DNA of 64,000 nucleotides from an uncultured Bacteroidales bacterium (GCA_902788275.1 CADAJV010000002.1:1-64000), one strand, 5' to 3'. Counted from the stretch's first letter, positions 1-9,537 are shown. The notes: generated by a model not told the origin, from the letters alone. Numbers and translations: made by a program.

Positions 1-105
1 TCTTATGTCTGTTCTAATCAACGCTGCTATGCAATAAACATACAACTAACGCAGTCAGAATTGGTTGCATTATGAGTAATCTGTGCCAACATCTATATTG
101 AATGA

Positions 106-245
106 AAGGTTATAGGTTATAGGTTATAGAGGGAGTTAAAAGGAGATAGAAGGAGATAGAAGGAGATAGAGGACAATAGTCATGAGTAACGGCTTAACTT
201 CTTAACTACTTAACTTCTTAACTACTTAACTTCTTAACTACTAAA
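106..245. repeat. intergenic low-complexity repeats downstream of rfbB
   Basis: Three short tandem arrays follow one another: an 8-bp unit around GGTTATAG (106-130), an 11-bp unit AAGGAGATAGA repeated three times (140-170), and alternating TTAACTTC/TTAACTAC units (193-241). A 35-bp core at 172-206 occurs as an exact reverse complement at 61214-61248. No gene is seen in 1-281. Confidence 0.8.
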
Positions 246-281
246 CCGTAAACAGTAATTACCTCTTTTTATATCCTAAAC

Positions 282-1487
282 TTAACGGTTGGTTTCTTCG
301 CAACCACCTTTTCTCGCCATGGCAGACTTGATGCAAGCATCATTCTGCTCATTTGGCTTAGCGAAACGGTTTCCGTACATCTTGTCATAGTAGGCTTGGT
401 AGTCGGTGCCGGTGACGGCTTTCACCCAATCGGGATTGTCGAGATACCAGCGGATGGTCTTGACGATGCCCTTGGCAAAGGGGGTTTCGGGTTCCCAGCC
501 GAGGTCGGCCTTTATCTTGGTGGGGTCGATGCCGTAGCGCAGGTCGTGGCCCAGACGGTCGGCGACGTAGGTGATGAGGCCTTCGTTGATCCAGCTCACG
601 TCGGTGCGGTCGGCCTCGGGCAGGAGGGTGCGATACTGCGGCTCGGTCTCCATAATCTCGCGGATGGTGCTGATGATGAGCTTCACGATGTCGATGTTGC
701 GCATCTCGTTGTGACCACCTACATTATATATTGTGCCGTCCTTGGCCTTGGAGATTACCATGTCGATGGCCTTGCAGTGGTCTTCCACGTAGAGCCAGTC
801 GCGCACATTCTCGCCCTTGCCATAGACGGGTAGCGCCTTATGGCTCAGGATGTTGCGGATGATGAGGGGGATGAGCTTCTCGGGGAAGTGGTAGGGACCG
901 TAGTTGTTGGAGCAGCGGGTGATGCTCACGGGCATCTTAAACGTGTCGCGATAGGCCATCACGATGAGGTCGGCGCTTGTCTTGCTGGCACTATAGGGCG
1001 AGTGGGGGCAGAGAGGTGTCTGCTCAGTGAAGTAGCCCTCGGGCCCCAGTGAACCATAGACCTCATCGGTGGATACCTGATGGTAGCGCACTCCCTCACG
1101 CCAGGTGGGGTAGCCCTGAGCATCCTTGCCGGTTACCCATGCACGACGGGCTGCGTCAAGCAGGTTCTGGGTGCCGAGGATGTTGGTCAGCAGGAAGAGT
1201 TGCGGGTTGGTGATGGAGCGGTCTACATGGCTCTCGGCAGCGAAGTTGACAACATAGTCGAAGTCGTATTCGGCAAAGAGCTTGTCTGCCAGCTGGCGGT
1301 CGCCAATGTCACCCTTCACGAAGAAGCAGCGTTTGTTGTCGATATCCTTGTCAATGGTGCCGAGGTAGCCGGCATAGGTAAGTGCGTCAAGGATTACTAT
1401 ACGCACATCGTTATGCTTGCTCAGCATGTACTTAACAAAGTTGGAGCCGATAAATCCGGCTGCACCGGTAACGAGGTATGTCTTCAT
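282..1487 (-). CDS. rfbB: dTDP-glucose 4,6-dehydratase
   Basis: Converts dTDP-glucose to dTDP-4-keto-6-deoxyglucose, the second step of dTDP-rhamnose synthesis for surface polysaccharide; cytoplasmic. The 401-residue protein is an extended SDR. The NAD-binding glycine motif TGAAGFIGS is at residues 7-15, NFAAESHVDRS at 81-91, the STDEVYG motif at 139-145 and the catalytic YSASK at 165-169. It is slightly longer than the usual 350-380 residues because of a polar C-terminal tail. The start ATG abuts a long heptamer array, so its promoter lies in or beyond the array, or it is read through from the decarboxylase operon upstream. rfbA, rfbC and rfbD are not in the window. Confidence 0.97.
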   Translation of the reverse strand: MKTYLVTGAAGFIGSNFVKYMLSKHNDVRIVILDALTYAGYLGTIDKDIDNKRCFFVKGDIGDRQLADKLFAEYDFDYVVNFAAESHVDRSITNPQLFLLTNILGTQNLLDAARRAWVTGKDAQGYPTWREGVRYHQVSTDEVYGSLGPEGYFTEQTPLCPHSPYSASKTSADLIVMAYRDTFKMPVSITRCSNNYGPYHFPEKLIPLIIRNILSHKALPVYGKGENVRDWLYVEDHCKAIDMVISKAKDGTIYNVGGHNEMRNIDIVKLIISTIREIMETEPQYRTLLPEADRTDVSWINEGLITYVADRLGHDLRYGIDPTKIKADLGWEPETPFAKGIVKTIRWYLDNPDWVKAVTGTDYQAYYDKMYGNRFAKPNEQNDACIKSAMARKGGCEETNR

Positions 1488-1747
1488 GGCGAGTGAGGAG
1501 AGTGAGGAGTGAGGAGTGAGGAGTTAGGAGTGAGGAGTGAGGAGTTAGGAGTGAGGAGTGAGGAGTGAGGAGTGAGGAGTGAGGAGTTAGGAGTTAGGAG
1601 TTAGGAGTTAGGAGTTAGGAGTTAGGAGTGAGGAGTTAGGAGTTAGGAGTTAGGAGTTAGGAGTTAGGAGTTAGGAGTTAGGAGTGAGGAGTTAGGAGTT
1701 AGGAGTGGGGAGTGAGGAGTGAGGAGTTAGGAGTGAGGAGTGAGGAG
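1488..1747. repeat. heptamer tandem array (GTGAGGA/GTTAGGA)
   Basis: About 37 near-perfect 7-bp units, GTGAGGA or GTTAGGA, fill the whole gap upstream of the rfbB start codon, with one irregular unit near 1500. The array begins directly at the start codon, so copy-number change would alter the rfbB leader. The same heptamers occur inside menA at 20336-20363. Confidence 0.95.
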
Positions 1748-1848
1748 TGACTGAAAGAAATTGCCAGAAATGTTTCAGAAATTTTGCAAGCTATAAAACA
1801 TTGTCTTTAATAAATTTCTATTTAATTTCTGATAATTTCTTTCAGTCA
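1748..1848. repeat. inverted-repeat intergenic element, copy A
   Basis: A perfect 15-bp terminal inverted repeat (TGACTGAAAGAAATT at 1748-1762 against 1834-1848) surrounds an inner pair TCAGAAATT/AATTTCTGA. A longer relative is at 22129-22258. It sits just after the decarboxylase beta-subunit gene and could act as its transcription terminator. No transposase is present, so it looks MITE- or REP-like. Confidence 0.8.
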
Positions 1849-1868
1849 CAATTCCTTTCAGTCTCTTG

Positions 1869-3017
1869 CTATCCCAGGAAGCCCAGGAGTGCACCGGCGG
1901 CAATGGCGGAACCAATCACACCGGCTACGTTCGGGCCCATGGCATGCATGAGCAGGTAGTTGTGCTTGTCGTATTTCAGACCCATGTTCTGCGAGATGCG
2001 GGCTGCCATAGGCACGGCGCTCACACCGGCATTACCGATGAGCGGGTTGAGCTTCTTGCCCTCGGGCAGGAAGATGTTCATAAACTTCACGAACAGCACA
2101 CCCGAGCAGGTGGCAATCATGAAGGCGCATGCACCAAGGATGAATATCTTGATGGTGTCGGAGGTCAGGAACTCACTGGCCTGAGTGGAGCAACCCACGG
2201 TGAGACCGAGCAGCATCACTACGATGTCGTTGAGTGCTGAACCGGCGGTCTTGGCCAGGCGAGTGGTCTTGGTGGACTCCTTCAGCAGGTTGCCGAAGAA
2301 GAGCATACCCAGCAGGGGCAGACCCGACGGGATAATCATAGCCGTCATTAGCAGACCCACGATGGGGAAGATGATGCGCTCTGTCTGGCTGACCTGACGC
2401 GCTGGTTTCATGCGGATGACACGCTCCTTGTCAGTGGTGAGCACGCGCATGAAGAAAGGCTGGATGACCGGTACCAGTGCCATATATGAATAGGCGCACA
2501 CTGCAATGGCTCCCATCAGGTTGGGCGACAGCTTCGACGACAGGAAGATAGCCGTGGGGCCGTCGGCACCGCCGATAATGGCTATGCCGGCTGCCTGGTT
2601 GGGCTCAAAGCCCAGCAGCAGGGCTATCATGTAGGCACCGAAGATGCCAAACTGGGCAGCACCACCCACCAGCAACAGCTTGGGGTTGGCCAGAAGCGCC
2701 GTGAAGTCGGTCATGGCACCAATGCCCAGGAATACCAGCGGCGGATACCACCCGTCCTTCACTCCTGAATAGAAGAAGTTGAGCACGGCATTGTCTTCAT
2801 ACAGGCCTATCTCCAGTCCTACTGACTTGAAGGGGATGTTGCCCAGTATGATACCGAAGCCGATGGGGATGAGCAGCAGTGGCTCAAAGTCCTTCTTGAT
2901 GGCAAGCCATACAAAGAAGATGCCGACCAATATCATTATATAGTTACTCCAGTCTCCGCAGTAGAAACCGGTGTAGGTAAGGAAGTCGGTCAGCTTAGTT
3001 CCAATAAAATCCCACAT
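1869..3017 (-). CDS. Na+-translocating decarboxylase, beta subunit
   Basis: Membrane subunit that couples decarboxylation of carboxybiotin to Na+ export (OadB/MmdB/GcdB family). The 382-residue, very hydrophobic protein has the signature IIGGADGPTAIF at residues 147-158, where Asp152 corresponds to the essential ion-binding aspartate. A second signature, GNAGVSAVPMAAR, is at 328-340. It is the last gene of a four-gene minus-strand operon, 21 bp after the biotin carrier gene. The substrate (methylmalonyl-CoA is likely, oxaloacetate or glutaconyl-CoA possible) cannot be fixed from this subunit alone. Confidence 0.95.
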   Translation of the reverse strand: MWDFIGTKLTDFLTYTGFYCGDWSNYIMILVGIFFVWLAIKKDFEPLLLIPIGFGIILGNIPFKSVGLEIGLYEDNAVLNFFYSGVKDGWYPPLVFLGIGAMTDFTALLANPKLLLVGGAAQFGIFGAYMIALLLGFEPNQAAGIAIIGGADGPTAIFLSSKLSPNLMGAIAVCAYSYMALVPVIQPFFMRVLTTDKERVIRMKPARQVSQTERIIFPIVGLLMTAMIIPSGLPLLGMLFFGNLLKESTKTTRLAKTAGSALNDIVVMLLGLTVGCSTQASEFLTSDTIKIFILGACAFMIATCSGVLFVKFMNIFLPEGKKLNPLIGNAGVSAVPMAARISQNMGLKYDKHNYLLMHAMGPNVAGVIGSAIAAGALLGFLG

Positions 3018-3038
3018 TGTCTGAGAGTTCTATGGTTC

Positions 3039-3488
3039 TTAGGCGATAGTGAACATGGTGGTGCCCTCCATTACGGAGTCGCCCTTGTTGACTGTGATGG
3101 AGGTGATGGTGCCTGCCTTCTCAGCGGTAATCTCGTTTTCCATCTTCATGGCTTCGAGGATGAGCACTACGTCGCCTACGTTGACGGTCTGGCCTACGGC
3201 AACCTTGATATCATTGATAGTGCCGGGCAGTGGAGCCTTGAAGGGAGTGCCTTCGCCGGGAGCGGCAGCAGGAGCCGCAGGAGCGGCAGCAGCAGCGGCA
3301 GGAGCGGCTGCGGGCTTGGCTGCAGGAGCTGCGGGCTTAGCCACGGGGGTTATCTTCTTGGGAGCCTGGCCCACGATTTCTACGTCGTATGCCTTACCGT
3401 TGACTATTACGCTGGCCTGGTTGCCCTGGAGGTTCTCGATGTTAACGGCGTACTCCTTGCCGTTGATGATGTATTTGTACTCTTTCAT
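3039..3488 (-). CDS. biotin carboxyl carrier protein of the decarboxylase
   Basis: Carries the biotin that shuttles CO2 from the carboxyltransferase to the membrane beta subunit. The 149-residue protein has a short N-terminal domain (1-40), a flexible Ala/Pro linker (45-77) and a C-terminal biotinyl domain. The biotinylation motif EAMKM is at 112-116 with Lys115 as the modified residue. The linker is encoded by GC-rich imperfect repeats, normal for this family. It lies between the gamma and beta subunit genes. Confidence 0.95.
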   Translation of the reverse strand: MKEYKYIINGKEYAVNIENLQGNQASVIVNGKAYDVEIVGQAPKKITPVAKPAAPAAKPAAAPAAAAAAPAAPAAAPGEGTPFKAPLPGTINDIKVAVGQTVNVGDVVLILEAMKMENEITAEKAGTITSITVNKGDSVMEGTTMFTIA

Positions 3489-3537
3489 GGTGTGAAATGT
3501 GTGTGAATTGTTAGTGTAAATAGTTGGTTGTGTGTGT

Positions 3538-4488
3538 TTAGTACAGTGTGCCGGCGGCTATCTGCTCTGCCTTGTCGGCCCACGGTGAAAGGGTGGGGGT
3601 GATGGTTATTACGCCGCTCTCCTCGTCATGAGCCAGCTCTGCCTGCAGGGCCAGTGCTATGAGAGCGATGTCAAGGTATTCGTCGCCTGTGCCACCAGTG
3701 GCATCAGCCACAGCCAGCATAGCGGCTACCTTGGCTTCTGCATCATTGTCAGTTTTTTTGCCGGTGGCAGGGCTTGCCAGGGGAGCAACGGTGTCGGTTT
3801 TCCTGGCAAACAGTTTGCCAAAGAACTTGAAGAAGATGTAGAGCAGCAGCAGACAGCCGAACACTACGCCCATAGCCATGATGGCCATAGCGATGCCGTA
3901 GGGGTCTTTCTCCTTAAACTCTGCTATCTTGTTGTTCTTCTTGGCTTGCTCGTAGTTGTTGGCCTGAGTAGGGGTGGGGCGGTCGCATATGTACCAGGTG
4001 CCTTTTTCAAAGTCTCTGGCCCACGACTTGCCTGCACCGAGGTCGTCGGGAATGACGAGCGAGTCGATAAGGTTGATACCGTTGCCGCTATAGATGGCTA
4101 CGATGTCACCCGGCATAAGGGTGAAGTCGGTGTGTTGCAGACCGAGGTTGTCATTGCCGTCGGCATAGAGCAGCAGACAGTTCTGCGGGGTAATCTTGGT
4201 GATAGGATTGCCCGTAGGAATGAGGTGCATCAGCTTTATGCGGTCGGGGGCAGAGAGCTCCTTGTTGAACACTGCCGGATTGTTGGTGATATAGAATCCG
4301 CCCAGGTTTTGGGTGCCGTAGGAGGTGTTCTGTATCTCTATCCAGGCAGTGTTGTTGGTAGAGCTGTCGCCCAGGCTAACCTCGCTCAGCCTCAGGCTCT
4401 GGGCACCGTCTGCCGATGCTCCTATGGTGAAGAGCATCAGCAGGGCGATGGTCAGAGTGACTATTTTATTAGTCTTCATATTGGTCAT
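3538..4488 (-). CDS. OadG-family gamma subunit with lamin-tail-like domain
   Basis: Small anchoring subunit of the Na+-pumping decarboxylase, here unusually large at 316 residues. A signal sequence (about 5-26) precedes a periplasmic region (27-170) with lamin-tail-domain features such as LSEVSLG, AWIEIQN and LGGFYITN. One membrane helix follows (about 198-221) and then a charged cytoplasmic tail. The membrane helix and operon position identify it as the gamma subunit. The lamin-tail fusion is a Bacteroidetes variant whose role is not established. Start at the first ATG or at Met4; spacing to the upstream gene is 24 bp. Confidence 0.85.
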   Translation of the reverse strand: MTNMKTNKIVTLTIALLMLFTIGASADGAQSLRLSEVSLGDSSTNNTAWIEIQNTSYGTQNLGGFYITNNPAVFNKELSAPDRIKLMHLIPTGNPITKITPQNCLLLYADGNDNLGLQHTDFTLMPGDIVAIYSGNGINLIDSLVIPDDLGAGKSWARDFEKGTWYICDRPTPTQANNYEQAKKNNKIAEFKEKDPYGIAMAIMAMGVVFGCLLLLYIFFKFFGKLFARKTDTVAPLASPATGKKTDNDAEAKVAAMLAVADATGGTGDEYLDIALIALALQAELAHDEESGVITITPTLSPWADKAEQIAAGTLY

Positions 4489-4512
4489 GCTGTTAGCGCA
4501 TTAACGTATAGG

Positions 4513-6066
4513 TTACAGAGGTATATTGCCGTGCTTCTTGGCCGGGCGTGTCTGGCGCTTGTTCTGCAGAACGGCCAGTGCGCGGCAAATGCGGAAGCGG
4601 GTGTTCTTGGGTTCGATGATATCGTCGATGTAGCCATAGCTGGCAGCCTGATAGGGATTGTTGAAGAGCTCGTTGTACTCTTCCTCCTTCTCGGCCAGAA
4701 ATGCCTTGGGGTCTTCGGCCTCTTTGGCTGCCTTGGCATAGAGCACTGCCACGGCGCCCTTGCTGCCCATCACTGCCATCTCGGCTGCGGGCCATGCGTA
4801 GTTGAGGTCGGCCTTGAGCTGCTTGCAACCCATCACGATGTGGCTGCCGCCGTAGCTCTTTCTGAGTGTCACGGTCACCTTGGGCACGGTAGCCTCGCCA
4901 TAGGCAAAGAGGAGCTTGGCACCGTGGTCGATAACGGCATTGTACTCCTGGCCTGTGCCGGGCAGGAAGCCGGGCACGTCAACGAGAGTGACGATAGGAA
5001 TGTTGAAGGCGTCGCAGAACCTTACAAAGCGGGCACCCTTGCGGCTGGCGTTGCAGTCGAGCACACCGGCATAAACCTTGGGCTGGTTGGCTACGATACC
5101 TACGCTCTGGCCGTTGAAGCGGGCAAAACCTACGATGATGTTCTTGGCAAACTTGCTGTGTACCTCCATAAACTCACCGTTGTCTACTATGGAGCCGATT
5201 ACTTCATACATGTCGTAAGCCTTGTTGGGATCGTCGGGCAGTATGTCGTTGAGGGCTTCCTCAGTGCGGTTGATAGGGTCGTTGCACTCCACGCGGGGAG
5301 TAGTCTCCATATTGTTCTGGGGGATGTAGGAGATGAGGCGGCGTATGTTCTGTGCCAGTTCCTCCTCGCTGGAGCAGGTGAAGTGGGCCACGCCGCTCTT
5401 GGTGCCGTGTACGGATGCACCACCGAGGTTCTCCTGGGTAACTTCCTCGCCTGTTACACTCTTCACTACGGCGGGGCCGGTGAGGAACATATAGCTTACG
5501 TCTTCAAGCATGAAGATGAAGTCTGTGATGGCGGGGGAGTAGACTGCACCACCTGCACAGGGGCCGCAGATGGCAGATATCTGTGGAATAACACCCGAAG
5601 CTTCGATATTGCGCTGGAAGATGTTGGCGTAGCCTGCCAGGGCGTTGACGCCTTCCTGAATACGGGCACCGCCGGAGTCATTGAGGCCGATGCAGGGCAC
5701 TCCCATCTTCATGGCCTCATCCATGACTTTGCATATCTTCTCTGACATGGTCTCCGACAGTGAGCCGGCGTTGACGGTGAAGTCCTGTGCAAAGACATAT
5801 ACCAGTCGGCCGTCGATGGTGCCGCTACCGGTTACTACACCGTCACCCATGTACTGCTTCTTCTCCATGCCGAAATTGTGGCAGCGGTGGAGCTTAAACA
5901 TGTCCATCTCCTCAAAGCTGCCCTCGTCGAGGAGCAGGTCAATTCTCTCGCGGGCTGTGAGTTTGCCCTTTGCGTGCTGCTTTTCGATAGCTTTCTCGCC
6001 ACCGCCCAGTCGGGCTACGGCGCGCTTTTCTACTAGCTTCTTGATGTTTTCCTGTTGTTTGGTCAT
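4513..6066 (-). CDS. acyl-CoA carboxyltransferase / methylmalonyl-CoA decarboxylase alpha subunit
   Basis: Transfers the carboxyl group from an acyl-CoA (probably methylmalonyl-CoA) to biotin. The 517-residue protein has the two crotonase-like halves of the carboxyltransferase family: an N-terminal half with [14 protein letters not shown] and [12 protein letters not shown], and a C-terminal half with [13 protein letters not shown] and GGSHIVM. It is first in the operon with gamma, biotin carrier and beta subunits. That arrangement matches methylmalonyl-CoA decarboxylase or propionyl-CoA carboxylase of propionate-forming Bacteroidales. No biotin carboxylase is encoded here, which favours a decarboxylase. 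Confidence 0.92.
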   Translation of the reverse strand: MTKQQENIKKLVEKRAVARLGGGEKAIEKQHAKGKLTARERIDLLLDEGSFEEMDMFKLHRCHNFGMEKKQYMGDGVVTGSGTIDGRLVYVFAQDFTVNAGSLSETMSEKICKVMDEAMKMGVPCIGLNDSGGARIQEGVNALAGYANIFQRNIEASGVIPQISAICGPCAGGAVYSPAITDFIFMLEDVSYMFLTGPAVVKSVTGEEVTQENLGGASVHGTKSGVAHFTCSSEEELAQNIRRLISYIPQNNMETTPRVECNDPINRTEEALNDILPDDPNKAYDMYEVIGSIVDNGEFMEVHSKFAKNIIVGFARFNGQSVGIVANQPKVYAGVLDCNASRKGARFVRFCDAFNIPIVTLVDVPGFLPGTGQEYNAVIDHGAKLLFAYGEATVPKVTVTLRKSYGGSHIVMGCKQLKADLNYAWPAAEMAVMGSKGAVAVLYAKAAKEAEDPKAFLAEKEEEYNELFNNPYQAASYGYIDDIIEPKNTRFRICRALAVLQNKRQTRPAKKHGNIPL

Positions 6067-6157
6067 AAAAACAAAGTATTAGTTGGTTATTGTTGTTTGT
6101 TGTTATTTGTAGATATTAGTTATCGTAGGAGGATTTCCTGCGTGTATAAAAACGGCG

Positions 6158-6165
6158 CAAAGTTA
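6158..6165 (-). promoter_or_regulatory. -7 element of the decarboxylase operon
   Basis: Read on the minus strand this is TAACTTTG, a full match to the Bacteroidetes -7 consensus TAnnTTTG, about 90 bp upstream of the alpha-subunit start. Confidence 0.65.
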
Positions 6166-6209
6166 CTAATATTTCTGCGAATACTTTATTTAATTAAGGG
6201 AAAATAAGG

Positions 6210-6236
6210 TTGCGAGCCTTAATTTTAGTAATTTTG
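6210..6236 (+). promoter_or_regulatory. promoter of the MATE transporter gene
   Basis: TTG at 6210-6212 and TAATTTTG at 6229-6236 form a Bacteroidetes-type promoter with a spacer of 16 bp. It ends 10 bp before the start codon, so the leader would be only a few bases. Confidence 0.6.
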
Positions 6237-6246
6237 CACCTCGAAA

Positions 6247-7629
6247 ATGAAAACCACCACTGATACTGAAGTCCGGAACGCAACATTTCTTGAGCTTGGC
6301 ACCCAGCCTATAGGCAGGTTGTTGATGAAGTATGCCATGCCTGCTGTTATAGCCATGACCGCTTCTTCGCTGTACAATATTGTAGATGCTATCTTTATCG
6401 GTCAAGGTGTAGGTCCGTTGGCTATTGCGGGAATCTCACTCACATTCCCTGTTATGCAGATGACGGCTGCGTTTGGCTCGATGATTGGCGTCGGGGCAAG
6501 CACGCTGCTGTCTGTCAGACTGGGAGAGAAGGACTACGACACAGCCCGCCGCATACTTGGCAACGTGGTGGTGCTTAATGTTATTATGGGTGTGGTTCTT
6601 GGGGTGCTGATGTTTTGCTTTATCGACCCTATCCTTTATTTCTTCGGTGCTACTGACCTTACCCTTAGTTATGCCCGTGACTTTATGGTTGTCATCTTGG
6701 CGGGCAATGTGGTTACCCACCTTTACTTCGGACTAAATGCCATGCTGCGTGCGGCTTCGCAGCCTAAGGCGGCTATGATGGCTACTATCTACACTGTGGT
6801 GCTGAATGTGATGCTGTGTCCACTGTTTATCTATGTGTGCGGCTGGGGTATCACTGGTGCTGCGCTGGCTACGATGCTTTCGCAGACGGTGGCGTTGCTT
6901 TGGCAGTTCAAGTTGTTTAGTAACAAGCGTGAGTTTATACGTTTCCAGCGAGGTATATATAAGTTGAAGATGCGCATTGTTAAGGATTCTTTCCTTATTG
7001 GTTTGTCACCGTTTCTCATTAACCTGACGGGGTGCACAGTGGCTGCTATTATAAACAAGAGTCTGCTGGTCTATGGCGATGACCTTGACGTGGCCTCCTA
7101 CGGTATATGCAACCGCTATGCCTTCTTCTTTCTTATGATAGTGATGGGCTTGAACCAGGGAATGCAACCGATAGTGGGTTACAACTACGGGGCAAAGAAT
7201 AGCGACCGCGTGAGGGCGGCCCTGGTGAAGACCATCGTGTGGGCCACGGTGGTGGTGACGGCTGGCTTTGTAATCAGCTTCATAGCGCCGCGTCAGATAG
7301 TGAGCGCATTTACTACCGATCCGTACCTGATTGACATCTCTGTGCATAACCTCTACATACTGGTGTGCACATTCCCCATTATTGGCTTTACCATTGTGGT
7401 AACTAACTTCTTTCAGTGCATCGGCGTGGTAAAGAAGAGTATTTTCCTCTCGTTGTCGCGTCAGCTTATCTTTCTCATTCCCGCAGTGCTAATTCTGCCT
7501 ACCTTTATGGGTGTTGACGGCGTGATGTGGTCTTTTCCTGTGAGTGATGTGGTGGCTACGGCCACGGCTGCGGTCTTGTTCTGGATTGAGATGCGCAAAT
7601 TCAAAAATATGCAGAGTTTGCACTCATAA
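6247..7629 (+). CDS. MATE family multidrug/Na+ efflux transporter
   Basis: Inner-membrane antiporter of the MOP superfamily, 460 residues with about 12 hydrophobic segments. N-terminal LGTQPIGRLLMKYAMPAVIA and the segments SLYNIVDAIFIGQGVG and MQPIVGYNYGAKN (repeated NYGA-type loop) are typical of the NorM/DinF-like MATE group common in Bacteroidales. The substrate cannot be predicted. It starts almost at its predicted transcription start and is divergent from the decarboxylase operon. A phosphodiesterase gene follows closely. Confidence 0.93.
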   Translation: MKTTTDTEVRNATFLELGTQPIGRLLMKYAMPAVIAMTASSLYNIVDAIFIGQGVGPLAIAGISLTFPVMQMTAAFGSMIGVGASTLLSVRLGEKDYDTARRILGNVVVLNVIMGVVLGVLMFCFIDPILYFFGATDLTLSYARDFMVVILAGNVVTHLYFGLNAMLRAASQPKAAMMATIYTVVLNVMLCPLFIYVCGWGITGAALATMLSQTVALLWQFKLFSNKREFIRFQRGIYKLKMRIVKDSFLIGLSPFLINLTGCTVAAIINKSLLVYGDDLDVASYGICNRYAFFFLMIVMGLNQGMQPIVGYNYGAKNSDRVRAALVKTIVWATVVVTAGFVISFIAPRQIVSAFTTDPYLIDISVHNLYILVCTFPIIGFTIVVTNFFQCIGVVKKSIFLSLSRQLIFLIPAVLILPTFMGVDGVMWSFPVSDVVATATAAVLFWIEMRKFKNMQSLHS

Positions 7630-7652
7630 TTTCATTGTTTGAGTTTACGGTC

Positions 7653-8162
7653 ATGAAAAGGATATTGCTTATTTCAGACACCCATAACTATTGGGACCCT
7701 CGTTTTGCCGACTATATTGCTCCGTGCGATGAGGTGTGGCATGCTGGCGACATGTGTTCTTATGAACATGCCATGCGTTTTGCGGAACTGAAGCCCCTGA
7801 AAGCTGTGTGCGGCAACTGTGACGGTGCTGACCTACGCCTTGTCTATCCTGAGGTGCTGCGATGGCGCTGCGAGAGGGTAGAGGTGCTGATGAAGCATAT
7901 AGGTGGTTACCCCGGTCACTATGATCCTTCGGTAAGGAAGTATGTGCATGAGCTGTGTAATACCACGACGGGAGCGGCCAGGCTGTTCATTTCCGGCCAC
8001 AGTCATATTCTCAAGGTGAAATATGATGAACGTTTGGGTTTGCTCCATATCAACCCTGGAGCTGCAGGCTTGCAGGGATGGCAGGCTGTACGCACCTTTG
8101 TTCGGTTTACCATTGACGGTCCGGAGATTAAGGACCTGGAAGTAATAGAGCTCGGCAAGTAG
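7653..8162 (+). CDS. YfcE/MJ0936-family metallophosphodiesterase
   Basis: Predicted metal-dependent phosphodiesterase of the calcineurin-like superfamily, 169 residues from the preferred start. Motifs in order: SDTHNYWD (metal), HAGDM, GNCDG, and GHSH near the C-terminus. An in-frame start at 7635 would add six residues. The later ATG is preferred because family members begin directly with MKRILLISDTH. It lies 23 bp after the MATE gene and is probably co-transcribed. The physiological substrate is unknown. Confidence 0.9.
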   Translation: MKRILLISDTHNYWDPRFADYIAPCDEVWHAGDMCSYEHAMRFAELKPLKAVCGNCDGADLRLVYPEVLRWRCERVEVLMKHIGGYPGHYDPSVRKYVHELCNTTTGAARLFISGHSHILKVKYDERLGLLHINPGAAGLQGWQAVRTFVRFTIDGPEIKDLEVIELGK

Positions 8163-8176
8163 GATTGCCGAGCTCT
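8147..8176. terminator. hairpin between yfcE-like gene and gdhA
   Basis: A perfect 12-bp stem (AGAGCTCGGCAA with TTGCCGAGCTCT, loop of 6) overlaps the stop codon at 8160-8162. The gene on the other strand ends at 8200, so it may serve both directions. No strong T-run follows. Confidence 0.6.
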
Positions 8177-8199
8177 GTTATTGAGTTGCCTTCTTTGAT

Positions 8200-9537
8200 T
8201 TAGACGATGCCCTGAGCCATCATGGCCTTGGCTACCTTTATGAAGCCGGCTACATTGGCACCCTTGACATAATTGATGTAGCCGTCGGGCTCTGTGCCGT
8301 ACTTCAGACAGTTGGCGTGGATGTCCTCCATGATGATATGCAGACGATGGTCAACCTCCTCGGCCGTCCAGCTGAAGCGCTCGGAGTTTTGGCTCATCTC
8401 CAGACCGCTGACGCTTACGCCGCCGGCATTGGCAGCCTTGCCAGGAGCGTAGAGTATCTTGGCGCGCTGGAAGACACGAATGGCTCCTGGCGTGGAGGGC
8501 ATATTGGCGCCCTCGCTGACAGCTATCACGCCGTTCCTGACAAGCGTCTCTGCAGCCTCTTCGCTAATCTCGTTCTGTGTGGCTGAGGGTAATGCAATGT
8601 CGGCTTTCTCTCCCCATGGTTTCTGACCGGCCACATAACGTGCGGTGGGGTAGTGGTCAACATACTCGTAGATTCGGCCGCGGTAGACGTTCTTAAGCTC
8701 CATGATGTAGTCGAGTTTATGGCGGTCTATGCCGTCGGGGTCGTAGATGTAGCCGTCGCTGTCGCTCATGGTGAGCACCTTGCCGCCCAATTGCAGCACC
8801 TTCTCAGCGGTGTACTGTGCTACGTTGCCTGCACCGCTTATTAGCACTGTCTTACCCTCGATACTTTGGCCGCGGGTCTTGAGCATCTCTTGCAGGAAAT
8901 AAACATTGCCATAGCCTGTGGCCTCGGGGCGGATAAGGCTGCCGCCGAATTCGCGACCTTTACCTGTGAGTACGCCGCTGAACTCGTGGGTCAGTTTCTT
9001 ATACATGCCAAACATGTAGCCTACCTCTCGGCCGCCTACGCCGATGTCGCCTGCGGGTACGTCCTGATTGGGGCCGATATTGCGGGTAAGTTCCAGCATG
9101 AAGGCTTGGCAGAAACGCATTACCTCGGCATTGCTCTTGCCGCGTGGTGAAAAGTCGCTGCCACCCTTGGCTCCTCCCATAGGAAGGGTAGTCAGGGAGT
9201 TCTTAAACGTTTGCTCAAAGGCCAGAAACTTAAGGATGCCAAGATTGACGGAGGCGTGGAAGCGGATACCACCCTTATAGGGGCCAATGGCGTTGTTATG
9301 CTGTACGCGATAGCCCATGTTGGTCTGTATGCGCCCTTGGTCATCTTGCCAGCTAACACGGAAAGTGTAGATGCGGTCAGGTATGCACAGGCGCTCAATG
9401 AGGTTGGCGCGGTCAAATTCGGGGTGCTTGTTGTATTCTTCCTCAATGGTGGCGAGCACTTCTTCCACGGCCTGGTGGTATTCGGGCTCGCCAGGGAAAC
9501 GACGTTTCAAATCTTCAAGTACTTTTTGTGCGTTCAT
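8200..9537 (-). CDS. gdhA: NADP-specific glutamate dehydrogenase
   Basis: Makes glutamate from 2-oxoglutarate and ammonium, the main ammonium-assimilation enzyme of many Bacteroidales. The 445-residue length is typical of the hexameric bacterial form. The catalytic segment PMGGAKGGSDF is at 119-129 with Lys124, and GYRVQHNNAIGPYKGGIRFH precedes it. The Rossmann motif SGAGNVAQYTAEK is near residue 235. It is monocistronic with its own -7 element upstream. Confidence 0.97.
   Translation of the reverse strand: MNAQKVLEDLKRRFPGEPEYHQAVEEVLATIEEEYNKHPEFDRANLIERLCIPDRIYTFRVSWQDDQGRIQTNMGYRVQHNNAIGPYKGGIRFHASVNLGILKFLAFEQTFKNSLTTLPMGGAKGGSDFSPRGKSNAEVMRFCQAFMLELTRNIGPNQDVPAGDIGVGGREVGYMFGMYKKLTHEFSGVLTGKGREFGGSLIRPEATGYGNVYFLQEMLKTRGQSIEGKTVLISGAGNVAQYTAEKVLQLGGKVLTMSDSDGYIYDPDGIDRHKLDYIMELKNVYRGRIYEYVDHYPTARYVAGQKPWGEKADIALPSATQNEISEEAAETLVRNGVIAVSEGANMPSTPGAIRVFQRAKILYAPGKAANAGGVSVSGLEMSQNSERFSWTAEEVDHRLHIIMEDIHANCLKYGTEPDGYINYVKGANVAGFIKVAKAMMAQGIV

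Noticed and set aside
3628..5745. A 705-codon plus-strand open frame opposite the decarboxylase genes
   Set aside because: Antisense shadow of strongly supported genes with catalytic motifs; high-GC third positions keep it open.
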